DNA of 64,000 nt from the NCBI RefSeq assembly GCF_900116135.1, contig NZ_FOZX01000001.1, forward strand, positions 1,178,001-1,242,000, in the 5' to 3' direction. Made by a program: the position numbers and the translations under genes. The notes under the pieces are model-generated. The model ran no database searches, was not told the DNA's origin, and saw only the letters and a program-made list of their open reading frames with translations. Shown here piece after piece: positions 25,538-34,100 of this stretch; the stretch's first letter is position 1; every line of letters starts with the position of its first letter. Source of the stretch: Saccharopolyspora flava (GTDB lineage Bacteria; Actinomycetota; Actinomycetes; Mycobacteriales; Pseudonocardiaceae).

Positions 25538-26353
25538 TCAGGACTGGGCGAGGGTGCGGACTTCGGCGACTCTGTTGTCGAGGGCCGCGGTGAGTTCCGG
25601 GGCTCCGAGGCCGGCGAGGACGATCTCCACGCCGACGCCGGGGCGTTGGGCCTGGGTGAGGCCGTAGCGGCCGTCGGGTTCCGGGGCGTCGAACCACTTG
25701 AGGACCGCCGAGCGGTGGGTGCGGCCGTAGCGGTCGCGGAGGTTGGCCGTGAACTGGCCGTCCCTGAAGTGCCGGGCCTCGACGAGGTCGCGCAGCGTCT
25801 CGGCCGCCGGGGCCTTGCGCGGGGCCGCCGACTGCATGTGGTCGATGTTCTCGAAGTCGTCGGCGGGCGCGCGCTGCGCCAGGTCGGCGGCCGGGACCGC
25901 CAGGCGCGGGCGCTTGCCGACGGGCGCCGGAGGCATCCCCTGCACGGCCGCGGCCCCGACGGAGGTGCGCGGCAGCACGGAGATCCGCAGGTCACCGCCG
26001 TAGCTCTCGGTGTCGCCGGGCTGCTGGACGAGCAGCAGCGCGCCCTGCTCGGTGGCCACCGACAGGAGCCGGGCCGGGGAGTCGGTGGTGTCGTCGGGCA
26101 TCCACAGGCCCTCGATCCACAGGCCCGGCTTGGCGATCTGGCCGAGGATCTCGGCGAAGCGCTGCGTCAGGCCGTTCTGCCCGAGCAGACCCGCGTTGTG
26201 CAGGTCGGGGAGGGTGCGCTGGCGCAGCACGGCCCGCTCCTCGAGCGTCTCACCGTGCGAGCGGACGGAGATCGGGAACGGGTACTCGTCGAACCCGCCG
26301 ATCTCCCAGCACAGGTCGAACCACAGCGGTGGCAGCAGCCAACGCTCCGACAC
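25538..26353 (-). CDS. EspG-family ESX secretion-associated chaperone-like protein
   Basis: 271-aa cytosolic protein with the layout of the EspG family, which in mycobacteria binds PE-PPE substrates and delivers them to the ESX machine. Family-like regions: LPPLWFDLCWEIGGFDEYPF near the N-terminus, SHGETLEERAVLRQR and the last part GVGVEIVLAGLGAPEL. Start GTG 26353 is set by GGGGGAGGAAGA upstream. The next gene upstream encodes a PPE-like protein, the expected client. A palindrome (26382-26419) lies between them. Confidence 0.82.
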   Translation of the reverse strand: MSERWLLPPLWFDLCWEIGGFDEYPFPISVRSHGETLEERAVLRQRTLPDLHNAGLLGQNGLTQRFAEILGQIAKPGLWIEGLWMPDDTTDSPARLLSVATEQGALLLVQQPGDTESYGGDLRISVLPRTSVGAAAVQGMPPAPVGKRPRLAVPAADLAQRAPADDFENIDHMQSAAPRKAPAAETLRDLVEARHFRDGQFTANLRDRYGRTHRSAVLKWFDAPEPDGRYGLTQAQRPGVGVEIVLAGLGAPELTAALDNRVAEVRTLAQS

Positions 26354-26381
26354 TCTTCCTCCCCCAGCTACCCGCGGATCG

Positions 26382-26419
26382 TGGGGTGGGGAAGTTTTCA
26401 TGAAAACTTCCCCACCCCA
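26382..26419. repeat. CATGAAA palindrome family, copy 2 (38 bp)
   Basis: Perfect 38-bp palindrome that begins 2 bases after the stop of the PPE-like gene (leftward). As RNA it is a 17-bp stem with loop CAUG, so terminator or mRNA 3'-end protection is likely. Confidence 0.95.
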
Positions 26420-26421
26420 GG

Positions 26422-27774
26422 TCACTCACCGAAGACCGGCGGCGCGGTCTTCGGCATGTCGTCCATCCAGATGTCTTCTTGCTCCTCGAGCCACGAGGGA
26501 CGCTCGTGCTCGTTGTCCTCCTCGCCGCCCTTGCCGCGACCGGCACCGGCCCCGGCACCGGGAGCCCCCGCGGCACCACGACCACCGGCACCCGCACCAG
26601 CGGCACCACCAGACCCGGAACCCGCGCCGAGACCGCCCATCCCGGAACGACCACCGGCACCCATCCCGGCTCCGGCCTTGCCCCCGGCACCCATGCCGGC
26701 GCCCGCACCGCGAGCACCGCCCATGCCACCGGCACCGCGACCCGCTCCGGCACCGGCTCCCGGCGGCATCGCACCGGCGAACCCGGCGGCCGGGCCGCCC
26801 TGACCGGGAGTCATCCCGGGCGGCATCCCGCCACCGGCACCGGGACCGGCCGGCGAGGGCGAAGCCCACTGCGCACTGCTCTGCGCGGGAGCGGAACCCG
26901 AGTACCCGCCGCCACCGGGACCACCGCCGACGGACGAGCCGGAGTAGCCACCGCCCCCGGTACCGGACCCCGACCCGGAGCCGGTCCCCGCGCCGGGCCC
27001 GCCCGGGGTGTCACCACCCGGCGGAGGCGGCGGAGGCGCCAGCGGATTCACCGGCGGGGGGAACGTCGGAGTGCTGGTGTCGACGGCCTGATAGCTCTTC
27101 GCGTAGACGTTCTCCGCGACCTGCCGGGCCTGCTGATCGGCTTCCTTCTGCTCCCGCATCTGCATGGTGCTGTCGATGAGCATGCCGCTCGGGCCCATCG
27201 CCGCCGACAGGCCGCCGCGCACCGAGTCGTACCCGGCCGGAGGCTGCAGCGAGGCCTTCGTCTGCTCGGCCGCGACCCCGGCCTCCTGGATCTTCAGACC
27301 CGTACCGCGCACCGAGTCGCCGAACGCCCGACCCCACTCCTGCAGCGGCTTCGCGGCGTTGAACCCGGCCTCGGCCGCCTGGCCGCGCATGCCGTCACCA
27401 GCAGCGGCCCGGGCCTTCTGGTCGAGGTCGCCGAAGATCTCGGCGATGTCGTTGCCGAGCTTCTCCCACGCCTGACCGGATTTCGCGATCTGCTCCGGGT
27501 TCAACGACGGCTTCAGCTGCGTCGCGAGACGAGCCTGGTCCCAGTTCTTCCAGTTGTCCTGCTGGGTGATCGACGCGGGGTCGTGGCCGTTGAGCTCGAG
27601 ATTCCGCTGCTCCTGCGTGAGCGCCCGGAGGTCCTGGCGCCCGTGCTTCGCGGCTTCCTCCCGCGCCAGCCGAGCCTCCTCCTGCGCGGAGGTCTCACCG
27701 CCGACGGCACCGACGAACAAGTCGCCCGCCGACGATGCGACTCCGCCGACGAAGTCGGTGAACCCGTTCCCCAT
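26422..27774 (-). CDS. PPE-like Gly-rich ESX protein
   Basis: 450 aa. About 210 N-terminal residues are helical and look like a PPE/WXG100-type domain (WKNWDQARLATQLKPSLNPE, AWEKLGNDIAEIFGDLDQKA). Then follow a PPPPPPGG hinge and about 190 residues of Gly/Ala/Ser/Met repeats, closing with WLEEQEDIW and MPKTAPPVFGE. The repeats resemble a secreted disordered tail. It is downstream of a DUF3558 lipoprotein (22 bases) and upstream of the EspG-like gene. Export by the ESX system is inferred from this neighbourhood. Confidence 0.8.
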   Translation of the reverse strand: MGNGFTDFVGGVASSAGDLFVGAVGGETSAQEEARLAREEAAKHGRQDLRALTQEQRNLELNGHDPASITQQDNWKNWDQARLATQLKPSLNPEQIAKSGQAWEKLGNDIAEIFGDLDQKARAAAGDGMRGQAAEAGFNAAKPLQEWGRAFGDSVRGTGLKIQEAGVAAEQTKASLQPPAGYDSVRGGLSAAMGPSGMLIDSTMQMREQKEADQQARQVAENVYAKSYQAVDTSTPTFPPPVNPLAPPPPPPGGDTPGGPGAGTGSGSGSGTGGGGYSGSSVGGGPGGGGYSGSAPAQSSAQWASPSPAGPGAGGGMPPGMTPGQGGPAAGFAGAMPPGAGAGAGRGAGGMGGARGAGAGMGAGGKAGAGMGAGGRSGMGGLGAGSGSGGAAGAGAGGRGAAGAPGAGAGAGRGKGGEEDNEHERPSWLEEQEDIWMDDMPKTAPPVFGE

Positions 27775-27795
27775 GTCGTTCCCCCTCGACAGTTC

Positions 27796-28323
27796 CTACT
27801 TCGGCAGCTTCGGCTCGACGACCTGAGCGATCTCCATCGCCTTGGTGCAGGTCGCGTCGTCACTCGGAATCTTGTCTGCGCTGTACCCGACCGACACTGA
27901 AACGGTCCCTCCACCAGCCTCGATGATCTGGCGGCAAATGCCCTGCCCCTGCGAACCGCTCGTCACGGCCTTGATCCCGTTGCTCGAACCAACCTTGTTG
28001 GGTTCGAAGATGCCGAACTTGCTGCGCTGGCCTTCCCAGTAGTCCAGCCCATTTCCCTCGGCCTTGTAGACGGTGAGGATGTAGTCGCCCGCGTCGAAGT
28101 CGCAGCCGGGCTCCCCAACACCCTGGTCGACCGGTTCACCCGGGCCAGATGCCCCGAAGGCCTGGAGCTCGGAATCCGACAGGACGGTGCACGGATCGAA
28201 ACCGGCGAGCTTGTTCTCCGGTGCGGGAGCCGGGGCTCCGCCGGTCTCACTCCCGCCTGAACATCCGGCCAGGAGCAGTGCAGCCGCAGCGGCCGTTACC
28301 AGCGTGATTCCAGTCTTACGCAT
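27796..28323 (-). CDS. DUF3558-type lipoprotein
   Basis: 175-aa lipoprotein: signal sequence MRKTGITLVTAAAAALLLAG with lipobox LLAGC, a Gly/Pro-rich linker, then a DUF3558 domain (FDPCTVLSDSELQAFG, EPGCDFDAGDY, ICRQIIEAGGGTVSVS, final MEIAQVVEPKLPK) with conserved cysteines. Start ATG 28323 is preferred; ATG at 28332 adds three residues. Surface-exposed and probably part of the same operon as the flanking ESX-type genes. Function of DUF3558 is unknown. Confidence 0.88.
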   Translation of the reverse strand: MRKTGITLVTAAAAALLLAGCSGGSETGGAPAPAPENKLAGFDPCTVLSDSELQAFGASGPGEPVDQGVGEPGCDFDAGDYILTVYKAEGNGLDYWEGQRSKFGIFEPNKVGSSNGIKAVTSGSQGQGICRQIIEAGGGTVSVSVGYSADKIPSDDATCTKAMEIAQVVEPKLPK

Positions 28324-28336
28324 AACCACCATCAGA

Positions 28337-28729
28337 TCAGACGTTCAGGTTCCGGGCGTTCTCTTCGTCCGCATTCTTCATGTCGCGGGCGGAATCTCGG
28401 TAGGCCTGGGCCATGTCCTTCAGGATCGATTCCATCTTGGTCAGCAACGCGACGAGGCCGGTATCCGGCGAGTTGACCTTCTCGTTGAACTTCTGGTCCA
28501 GCTGCCGCCCGATGAAGCAGTCACCGTAGGCGTCACGTGCAATCAGCTGATCAGTGCGCAAACGCTTGCGGCGGATGTCGTCGGCCTTGTCGTCGTAGAC
28601 CTTGGCGACGGCTTCGGCTCTCTCCGGGTCCATGACGAGCTGGCCGTTGTCGACGGCTGCGCGCAGGCCGGCTGACTGGCCTGCCAGCGCTGAAGCGCCT
28701 TGGGCTAAGCCTTCCATCCCGGTGGTCAT
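28337..28729 (-). CDS. Small helical ESX-cluster protein
   Basis: 130 aa, almost entirely helical and charged, with no WXG motif: AVAKVYDDKADDIRRKRLR, GDCFIGRQLDQKFNEKV, LLTKMESILKDMAQAYRDSA. Size and layout fit the wider WXG100/ESX partner class. Start ATG 28729 has GGAGGGGG at 6 bases. First gene of the operon with the lipoprotein and the PPE-like protein. Confidence 0.78.
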   Translation of the reverse strand: MTTGMEGLAQGASALAGQSAGLRAAVDNGQLVMDPERAEAVAKVYDDKADDIRRKRLRTDQLIARDAYGDCFIGRQLDQKFNEKVNSPDTGLVALLTKMESILKDMAQAYRDSARDMKNADEENARNLNV

Positions 28730-28744
28730 CGAGAGCCCCCTCCA

Positions 28745-28787
28745 CGTTCGTGATCATGAACGTCACTCAACCGAGCGATCACGAACG
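28745..28787. promoter_or_regulatory. Inverted 11-bp repeat upstream of the PPE-like operon
   Basis: CGTTCGTGATC (28745-28755) and its exact complement GATCACGAACG (28777-28787), 21 bases apart, just before the start at 28729. The spacing of half-site centres is about three helical turns, suiting a dimeric regulator or DNA loop. Confidence 0.5.
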
Positions 28788-28867
28788 CAGAGAGTACAAG
28801 GCGACGACCTGGCGCGGAGGCGGTTTCGAGGGACCTACCTCACACACCAGCCGAACAGCCCAGAACG

Positions 28868-29053
28868 TCAGCCGGAACGGCGTAGCCCCTCGACGAACTC
28901 AACCCATCGATCGGAGGAAAACACCAGGACACCGCCGTCCCGATCCTTCGAATCCCGAACCCCGACGACCTCCGGAGCCACGGCCACTTCAACGCAGTTG
29001 CCCTCGACGGCGCTCCTGCTGGACTTGCGCCAGTCGGTTAAGCCGGATGTCAT
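28868..29053 (-). CDS. DUF397 protein
   Basis: 61-aa DUF397 protein with the family pattern WRKSSRSAVEGNCVEVAV, VGVRDSKD and the end FSSDRWVEFVEGLR. These proteins accompany XRE regulators with a DUF5753 domain in actinobacteria and are thought to act as their partners (WhiJ/BldB-like or toxin-antitoxin-like modules). Its ATG overlaps the stop of the XRE gene by four bases. Confidence 0.92.
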   Translation of the reverse strand: MTSGLTDWRKSSRSAVEGNCVEVAVAPEVVGVRDSKDRDGGVLVFSSDRWVEFVEGLRRSG

Positions 29054-29892
29054 TCCGTCTCCCGTTCGTACTGCTGCACGTACGCGTTCAGTATCTCGCG
29101 GGAGCCTTCGGAATCCGATGCCTGAGCTTCGAGGAGTTCGACGGAGTCGAGGAAGGGCTGAACGTCGTCGGGTTCGTCGATGAACGCGCCAGTGCTTCGG
29201 GCTTCCATGTAGACGACCGGGCGCGACCTGCTGAACTCGAACAGCACGAACGTTCCGCTCAGCCCGGCGTGGACGCCCATCGACACGGGGAGCACCCGTG
29301 CGCTGATGTTCGGCTCGTCCGTTGCGGAGACGATCTGCCGGAGCTGTTGAGCCATCACCCGCGCGCCACCGATCGGCCGGATCAGCGCCGTCTCGTCGAT
29401 GAAGGCGCGCAGCTCAACGGGGTCCCGGCGGCTCAGAATCCCTTGTCGCATCTGGCGAATCCCGATGCGCTCCTCGATCTCCTCGTCGGCGAGATCGACG
29501 CTCTCCATGATCGCGCGGGTGTACGACCTGGTCTGCAGGAGTCCGGGCAGGACGTTGAGGGTGACGTCGGTGATGCGCTTGGCGCGAGATTCCGCGTCGA
29601 TGAGCGCTGAGAGCTGCTCGGGCAGGTCGCGCCCGACCTCCCACCAGGCCGGTTCGCGGACGGCGGCAGCCATCTTGACCAGGCGCTCGCGCTCTTTTCC
29701 GCGCACCTTCAGGACTTCGAGCATCGCTTCGACGTCCTCGACGCGAATCCCGCGGCGCGCGGTCTCGATGCGGCTCACCTTCGCCTCGGACCACCCCAAG
29801 GTGCGGGCGAGCTCTCGCGCGGTCATCCCGGTGGCAGCTCGGGCCGCTCGAAGTTCCTTCGCCAAGATGCGAGCCCTGGGTGTGTCCGACAT
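29050..29892 (-). CDS. XRE-family regulator with DUF5753 domain (Scr1-like)
   Basis: 280 aa. Helix-turn-helix at about residues 18-75 (LRAARAATGMTARELARTLG, WSEAKVSRIETARRG), then a DUF5753 domain (WWEVGRDLPEQ, ITDVTLNVLPGLLQTRSYTRA, ISARVLPVSMGVHAGLSGTFVLFEF, VVYMEARSTGAFIDEPDDV). Start ATG 29892; GTG 29898 adds two residues. Coupled to DUF397 and divergent from a small Cys-containing protein, the usual three-gene arrangement. Its presence inside the ESX locus suggests local control of ESX genes, which is inference. Confidence 0.92.
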   Translation of the reverse strand: MSDTPRARILAKELRAARAATGMTARELARTLGWSEAKVSRIETARRGIRVEDVEAMLEVLKVRGKERERLVKMAAAVREPAWWEVGRDLPEQLSALIDAESRAKRITDVTLNVLPGLLQTRSYTRAIMESVDLADEEIEERIGIRQMRQGILSRRDPVELRAFIDETALIRPIGGARVMAQQLRQIVSATDEPNISARVLPVSMGVHAGLSGTFVLFEFSRSRPVVYMEARSTGAFIDEPDDVQPFLDSVELLEAQASDSEGSREILNAYVQQYERETE

Positions 29893-29968
29893 GAGCACAG
29901 CTTACGAGTGCTCGAACAGCCTTCCTGACCTCCCTCTTTCGTGTAATTGATCAGATTGCCGAGGTAGC

Positions 29969-29980
29969 GGCAAACTTGCC
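29969..29980. promoter_or_regulatory. Operator candidate GGCAAACTTGCC
   Basis: Perfect dyad GGCAA-AC-TTGCC in the divergent gap between the XRE gene and the small protein at 30006. Short dyads of this type are typical XRE operators; binding is inferred. Confidence 0.45.
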
Positions 29981-30005
29981 ACATCCAACTCACTGGGGAG
30001 ACCGA

Positions 30006-30227
30006 ATGCCCGAATACCTCACCTACGTCTGGCGTCCCGTGCCGGGAAGCCGCCACGCGTTCCCGATCGCAGCCACCAAGCTCGCCCCCGAGGAGACCGC
30101 GACCGCCTACTGCGGAACCGAGGTCGAAGCCGCCAAGCTCCACGACCTCAACGAACTCGCCTGGATCCTCGAACCCACCTGCATGGACTGCTGGAAGCAC
30201 CTCGCGAACACCCCACCACGCACCTGA
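30006..30227 (+). CDS. Small Cys-containing putative zinc-binding protein
   Basis: 73 aa with His/Cys residues placed as a possible metal site: SRHAFP, YCGTEV and CMDCWK. Start ATG 30006 has GGGGAG at 6 bases. Small proteins of this look are often divergent from Scr1-type XRE/DUF397 pairs, and control by that regulator is likely. No function known. Confidence 0.75.
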   Translation: MPEYLTYVWRPVPGSRHAFPIAATKLAPEETATAYCGTEVEAAKLHDLNELAWILEPTCMDCWKHLANTPPRT

Positions 30228-30260
30228 GGCAGCGAGGTCCGGGAGAACGACAGCTCTTGG

Positions 30261-30456
30261 ATACGTTTCAAAAGGAACGCGACCGAGCCGACCCAACCTT
30301 CAGTAGAGGCGACCCACTACGGGTACGTTTCGCAACGAACGCGATTAAGGCGACCCAAGCTTTGGTAGACGCGACCCACTACGGGGACGTTTCGAAACGA
30401 ACGCGACCAAGACGACCCAAGCTTTAGTAGAGGCGACCCACTACGGATACGTTTCG
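30261..30456. repeat. 62-bp tandem repeats, left arm
   Basis: Three units and a partial fourth, with the ACGTTTC landmark at 30263, 30325, 30387 and 30449, exactly 62 bases apart. Each holds GCGACCCACTACGG, CGTTTCG-N-AACGAACGCGA and GACCCAAGCTT blocks; unit three includes the palindrome CGTTTCGAAACG. Confidence 0.92.
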
Positions 30457-30602
30457 AGAGGCAGGGGAAATTTCGTTTGAAATTGGCGGACCACGCAACG
30501 CGAGGAAACCACGAAACGAAGCCAATTTCGGACGAAATTGCTCCTCCGCACGCACCCAAAGTACCCCGCGGAGCGCTCCCAAGACGACCCCGTGGGGGTC
30601 GG

Positions 30603-30624
30603 GACAGTTTTCATGAAAACTGTC
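30603..30624. repeat. CATGAAA palindrome family, copy 3 (22 bp)
   Basis: Perfect GACAGTTTTCATGAAAACTG-TC palindrome in the inner left part of the foldback element. Confidence 0.9.
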
Positions 30625-30710
30625 ACTCCACCCACACGACGGGACACCGAAATCCCAGCTCAACCACGTGGAGGGTCTGGAGCCCTCTCCACAGCGGAAC
30701 CCCGTGGGGT

Positions 30711-30737
30711 GGTGACAGTTTTCATGAAACTGTCACC
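30711..30737. repeat. CATGAAA palindrome family, copy 4 (27 bp, one base off)
   Basis: GGTGACAGTTTTCATGAAAC followed by TGTCACC; one A is missing on the right side. It mirrors copy 3 across the foldback axis. Confidence 0.88.
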
Positions 30738-30878
30738 CCTCCACGGGGTTCCTCGGGAGCGCTTCGCGGGGTCGGGTTGCTTGGGTGCGGAGTGGCAATT
30801 TCTCCAGAAATTGGCTTCGTCTTGTCGTTTTCTTGCGTTGTGGGGGCCGCCAATTTCAGAAGAAATTGCCACTGCCTC

Positions 30879-31080
30879 TCGAAACGTACCCGTAGTGGGT
30901 CGCCTATACCAAAGCTTGGGTCGTCTTGGTCGCGTTCGTTGCGAAACGTATCCGTAGTGGGTCGCGTCTACCAAAGCTTGGGCCGCTTTGGTCGCGTTCC
31001 TTGCGAAACGCATCCGTAGTGGGTCGCGTCTACCAAAGCTTGGGCCGCCTTAATCGCGTTCCTTGCGGAACGTACCCGTG
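30879..31080. repeat. 62-bp tandem repeats, right arm (inverted)
   Basis: The reverse complement of the left units, with the GTA/GCA landmark at 30886, 30948, 31010 and 31072, again every 62 bases. Adjacent units carry small substitutions. Confidence 0.92.
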
Positions 31081-31133
31081 GTGTCCACTGTCCACTGCCC
31101 ACCTTCGTCGACGCCCCCACGGGGCCACCGCGA

Positions 31134-31177
31134 CGAAAAAGCCTCCCCCCGAACGGGTTCGGGGGGAGGCTTTTTCG
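31134..31177. terminator. Strong bidirectional terminator
   Basis: CGAAAAAGCCTCCCCCCGAAC pairs with its complement around a 2-3 base loop, giving A-runs and T-runs on both sides. It begins 8 bases beyond the eccC stop and protects against convergent transcription. Confidence 0.93.
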
Positions 31178-31185
31178 TGGTCAGA

Positions 31186-34100
31186 TCACTGTTGTTGGTC
31201 TGTGATCATGGCGGTTTGGATCATCTGGGGGCCGCCGCGGAGGGTGCGGCTGACGAGGGTGCCTCGGCCTGGGGGCAGTTGGCGCGACTTGATGTTCGCG
31301 ACCAGCTGTCCGTCGTCCTTGTTGGCGCTCATCGCCAGACCCGGAGCCGACGTCTCGCGCATCTTGCCGATGACCGGCTCGAACAGCGCACGTCCCGCGC
31401 CACCGGAGTTGCGGGCCAGGATGATGTGCAGACCCACGTCGGCCGCCTGCGGGATGAACTCCGCCAGCGGTGCCAGCGGGTTGTTGCCCTGCGGTGCGAC
31501 CAGCTCGTAGTCGTCGACGACCACGAACAGCTCCGGGCCCTTCCACCACGAGCGGTCCCGCAGCTGCTCCTGCGTGACGTCCGGTCCGGGCAGCCGCTTC
31601 TTCAGCGACGCGGTCACGTCCTTGACGTTGCTCTTGAGCTGGTCCGCGCTCACCGAGTACTCCAGCAGGTGGGAGTTCAGGAAGCCCAGCATCGAACGCC
31701 GGTAGTCCACCAGCAGGATCAGCGCTTCCTTCGGCGTGTACCGCTCGGTGATGCCGCGGACGATCGACTTGAGCAGCGACGTCTTGCCCGACTCCCGCTC
31801 GCCGAACGCGTAGAAGTTCGGCTCCGCGCGGAAGTCCAGGTAGACCGGGTGCAGGCCGTCCTCGTTGATGCCGATCGGCACCAGCTTCGGGTTCGGCTGC
31901 TGCTCCGGGCGCGGGAGCTGCTGGTACGGGAGCAGTTCCGGCAGCAGGCGGACCTGCGGGGCCGGACGGCCCTTCCAGGAGCTCTTGACCCGGTTGACCA
32001 AATCGGCGACACCGTCGGAGACGTCGTCGTTGTAGAGCTCCCAGCCCATCCGCGCGGGACGGCGCTCCTCCTCGGCGGCCGCGACCTCGACCTCGACGCG
32101 GTCACCGATGTTCTCGCTGTCCACACGAGGCAGAGCCATCAGGAAGTGCAGCTTCGACTCGTGCATACCGCGACCAGGACGGCCCTGCGGCACCTTCACC
32201 GCGGCCTTGCGGTCGATCTCCGACTCGCTCGGGTCACCCAGCCGCAGCTCGATGCGGGTCTGGATCAGGTCCTTCATCGCCGGCCGGATCTCCGCCCAGC
32301 GCGTGGCCGTGACCAGCACGTGGACGCCGAACGCCAGGCCGTTGGCGGCCAGGTTCAGCACGTCCTGCTCCAGCGACTCGAACTCCTCGCGGAACGCGCG
32401 CCACCCGTCGATCACCAGGAACAGGTCGCCGTACGGGTCGTCGTCGAACTCACCGCGACGCTTGCGGTTGCGGTAGTCGTTCATGCCCTCGACGCCGAGC
32501 TGCTGGAACCGGCCCTCGCGCTCGGCCAGCACCGCCTTGAGCTCGGCGATCGACCGGCGGACCGTGTCCGGGTCGCGCCGCGACCCGTAGCCGCCGACGT
32601 GCGGCAGGCCGCGCAGCGCGGTCAGCGAACCACCACCGAGGTCGACGCAGTAGAACTGCATCTCCTGCGGCGTGTGGGTCAGCGCCGCCGACGTGATGAT
32701 CGCGCGGATCGCGTTCGACTTGCCCGAACCGACACCGCCGACCACGGCACCGTGACCGCCCTGACCCGACAGGTCCAGGACCATCGGGTCCTGACGCTGG
32801 TGGTAGGGCACGTCGATGATGCCGATCGGGATCTGCAGCCGGGAGCTGCCCGAGTAACCGGCGGCCGTGTAGCCGCGATCGTCGGTCTGCTGCAGCGGCG
32901 GCAGCAGGGTGTCCAAAGTGGGCGGTGCGTCCAGCGGCGGCAGCCACACCTGGTGCGCCGGAGCCGCGGCGATCCCCTTGAACTTGTCGACGATGATCTG
33001 GAAGTCGGTGTACTCCGGGTCCTTCTGCTCCTCCTTGGCCTCCGGCTCGGCCGGCTTCTCCGGTTCCGGGGGCTTCTCGATGAAGTCCGGGATGAAGTAG
33101 CGCGGCATCTTCTCACCGGTCACCGGCGACGCCCCGCCCCGCAGCGCGGGACGACGACCGCTGGTCTGGTGCAAGTGGCCGGACACGTAGGCGGCGCGGA
33201 AGCGCTCCATGCCGTTGGGGTGCTTGAGGTAGCCGTGACCACCGCTGGCCGGCAGGTCCGCGGCGTCCGGAACACCGATCGCGGCGCGGGATTCCGCCGC
33301 GTTGAACGTCTTCAGACCGATCCGGTACGACAGGTGCGAGTCGAGACCGCGCAGCTTGCCCTCTTCCAGGCGCTGCGAGGCCAGCAGCAGGTGGACCTGC
33401 AGCGAACGACCCAGACGACCGATCATCGTGAACAGGTCGGCGAACTCCGGCTGCTGCGACAGCAGCTCGGAGAACTCGTCGATGACCACGAACAGCGCGG
33501 GCAGCGGCTCCTGCGCGTGCTCGTCACCGGCCTCGGCCATCTTCCGGTAGTCCCAGACGTTCTTGGCGCCCGCCTTGTTCAGGATCTCCTGGCGGCGGTT
33601 CATCTCACCGGCCAGCGCGTCCTGCATCCGGTCGATCAGCGAGCCGTCGCCCTCGAGGTTCGAGATCGACGCCGACACGTGGGGCGTGTCGAACCCGTTG
33701 AAGGTCGCACCACCCTTGAAGTCGACCAGCACGAAGTTGAGCATCGCCGACGAGTGCGTGGCCATCAGACCCAGCACGATCGTGCGCAGGAACTCCGACT
33801 TACCGGAACCGGTCGCACCGATGCACAGGCCGTGCGGACCCATACCGCCCGAGGCGGTCTCCTTGATGTCCAGGTGCACGATCTCGCCCTGCTCACCGGG
33901 ACCGATCGCGACCTTGTAGAGATCGTCGGTGGGACGCGGGCGCCACGCCTCGTTGAGGTCGAAGGTGACCACGTCACCGGCCAGGCCCAGCTGCTCGATG
34001 TAGTTCAGCGGCGTGGTCAGCGGCTCGTAGCTGCCCGAGTCGGTGTCGACGGCGGGACCGCCGGCCACCCGGTACGGGGCCAGCTGGCGGGCCAGCGACG

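Larger units (their letters stand above)
30261..31075. repeat. 815-bp foldback element (nested long inverted repeat)
   Basis: The left half (30261 to about 30660) is matched in reverse by the right half (about 30675-31075), with one constant axis at about 30668 holding over almost the whole length. Outer parts are 62-bp tandem repeats. Inner parts contain four AATTTC-N4-GAAATT hairpins (about 30469, 30522, 30795, 30852) and two CATGAAA palindromes. No open frame inside has a ribosome site or recognisable product. It fills the gap between two convergent genes. A cruciform, a very long hairpin RNA or a foldback transposable element are possible readings. Confidence 0.92.

Noticed and set aside
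30477..31013. Several overlapping frames inside the foldback element
   Set aside because: They follow from the repeat units, occur in both strands because of the symmetry, lack Shine-Dalgarno sites and have no recognisable product.
30261..31080. CRISPR array reading of the 62-bp repeats
   Set aside because: The units are contiguous without unique spacers, the second set is inverted, and there are no cas genes.
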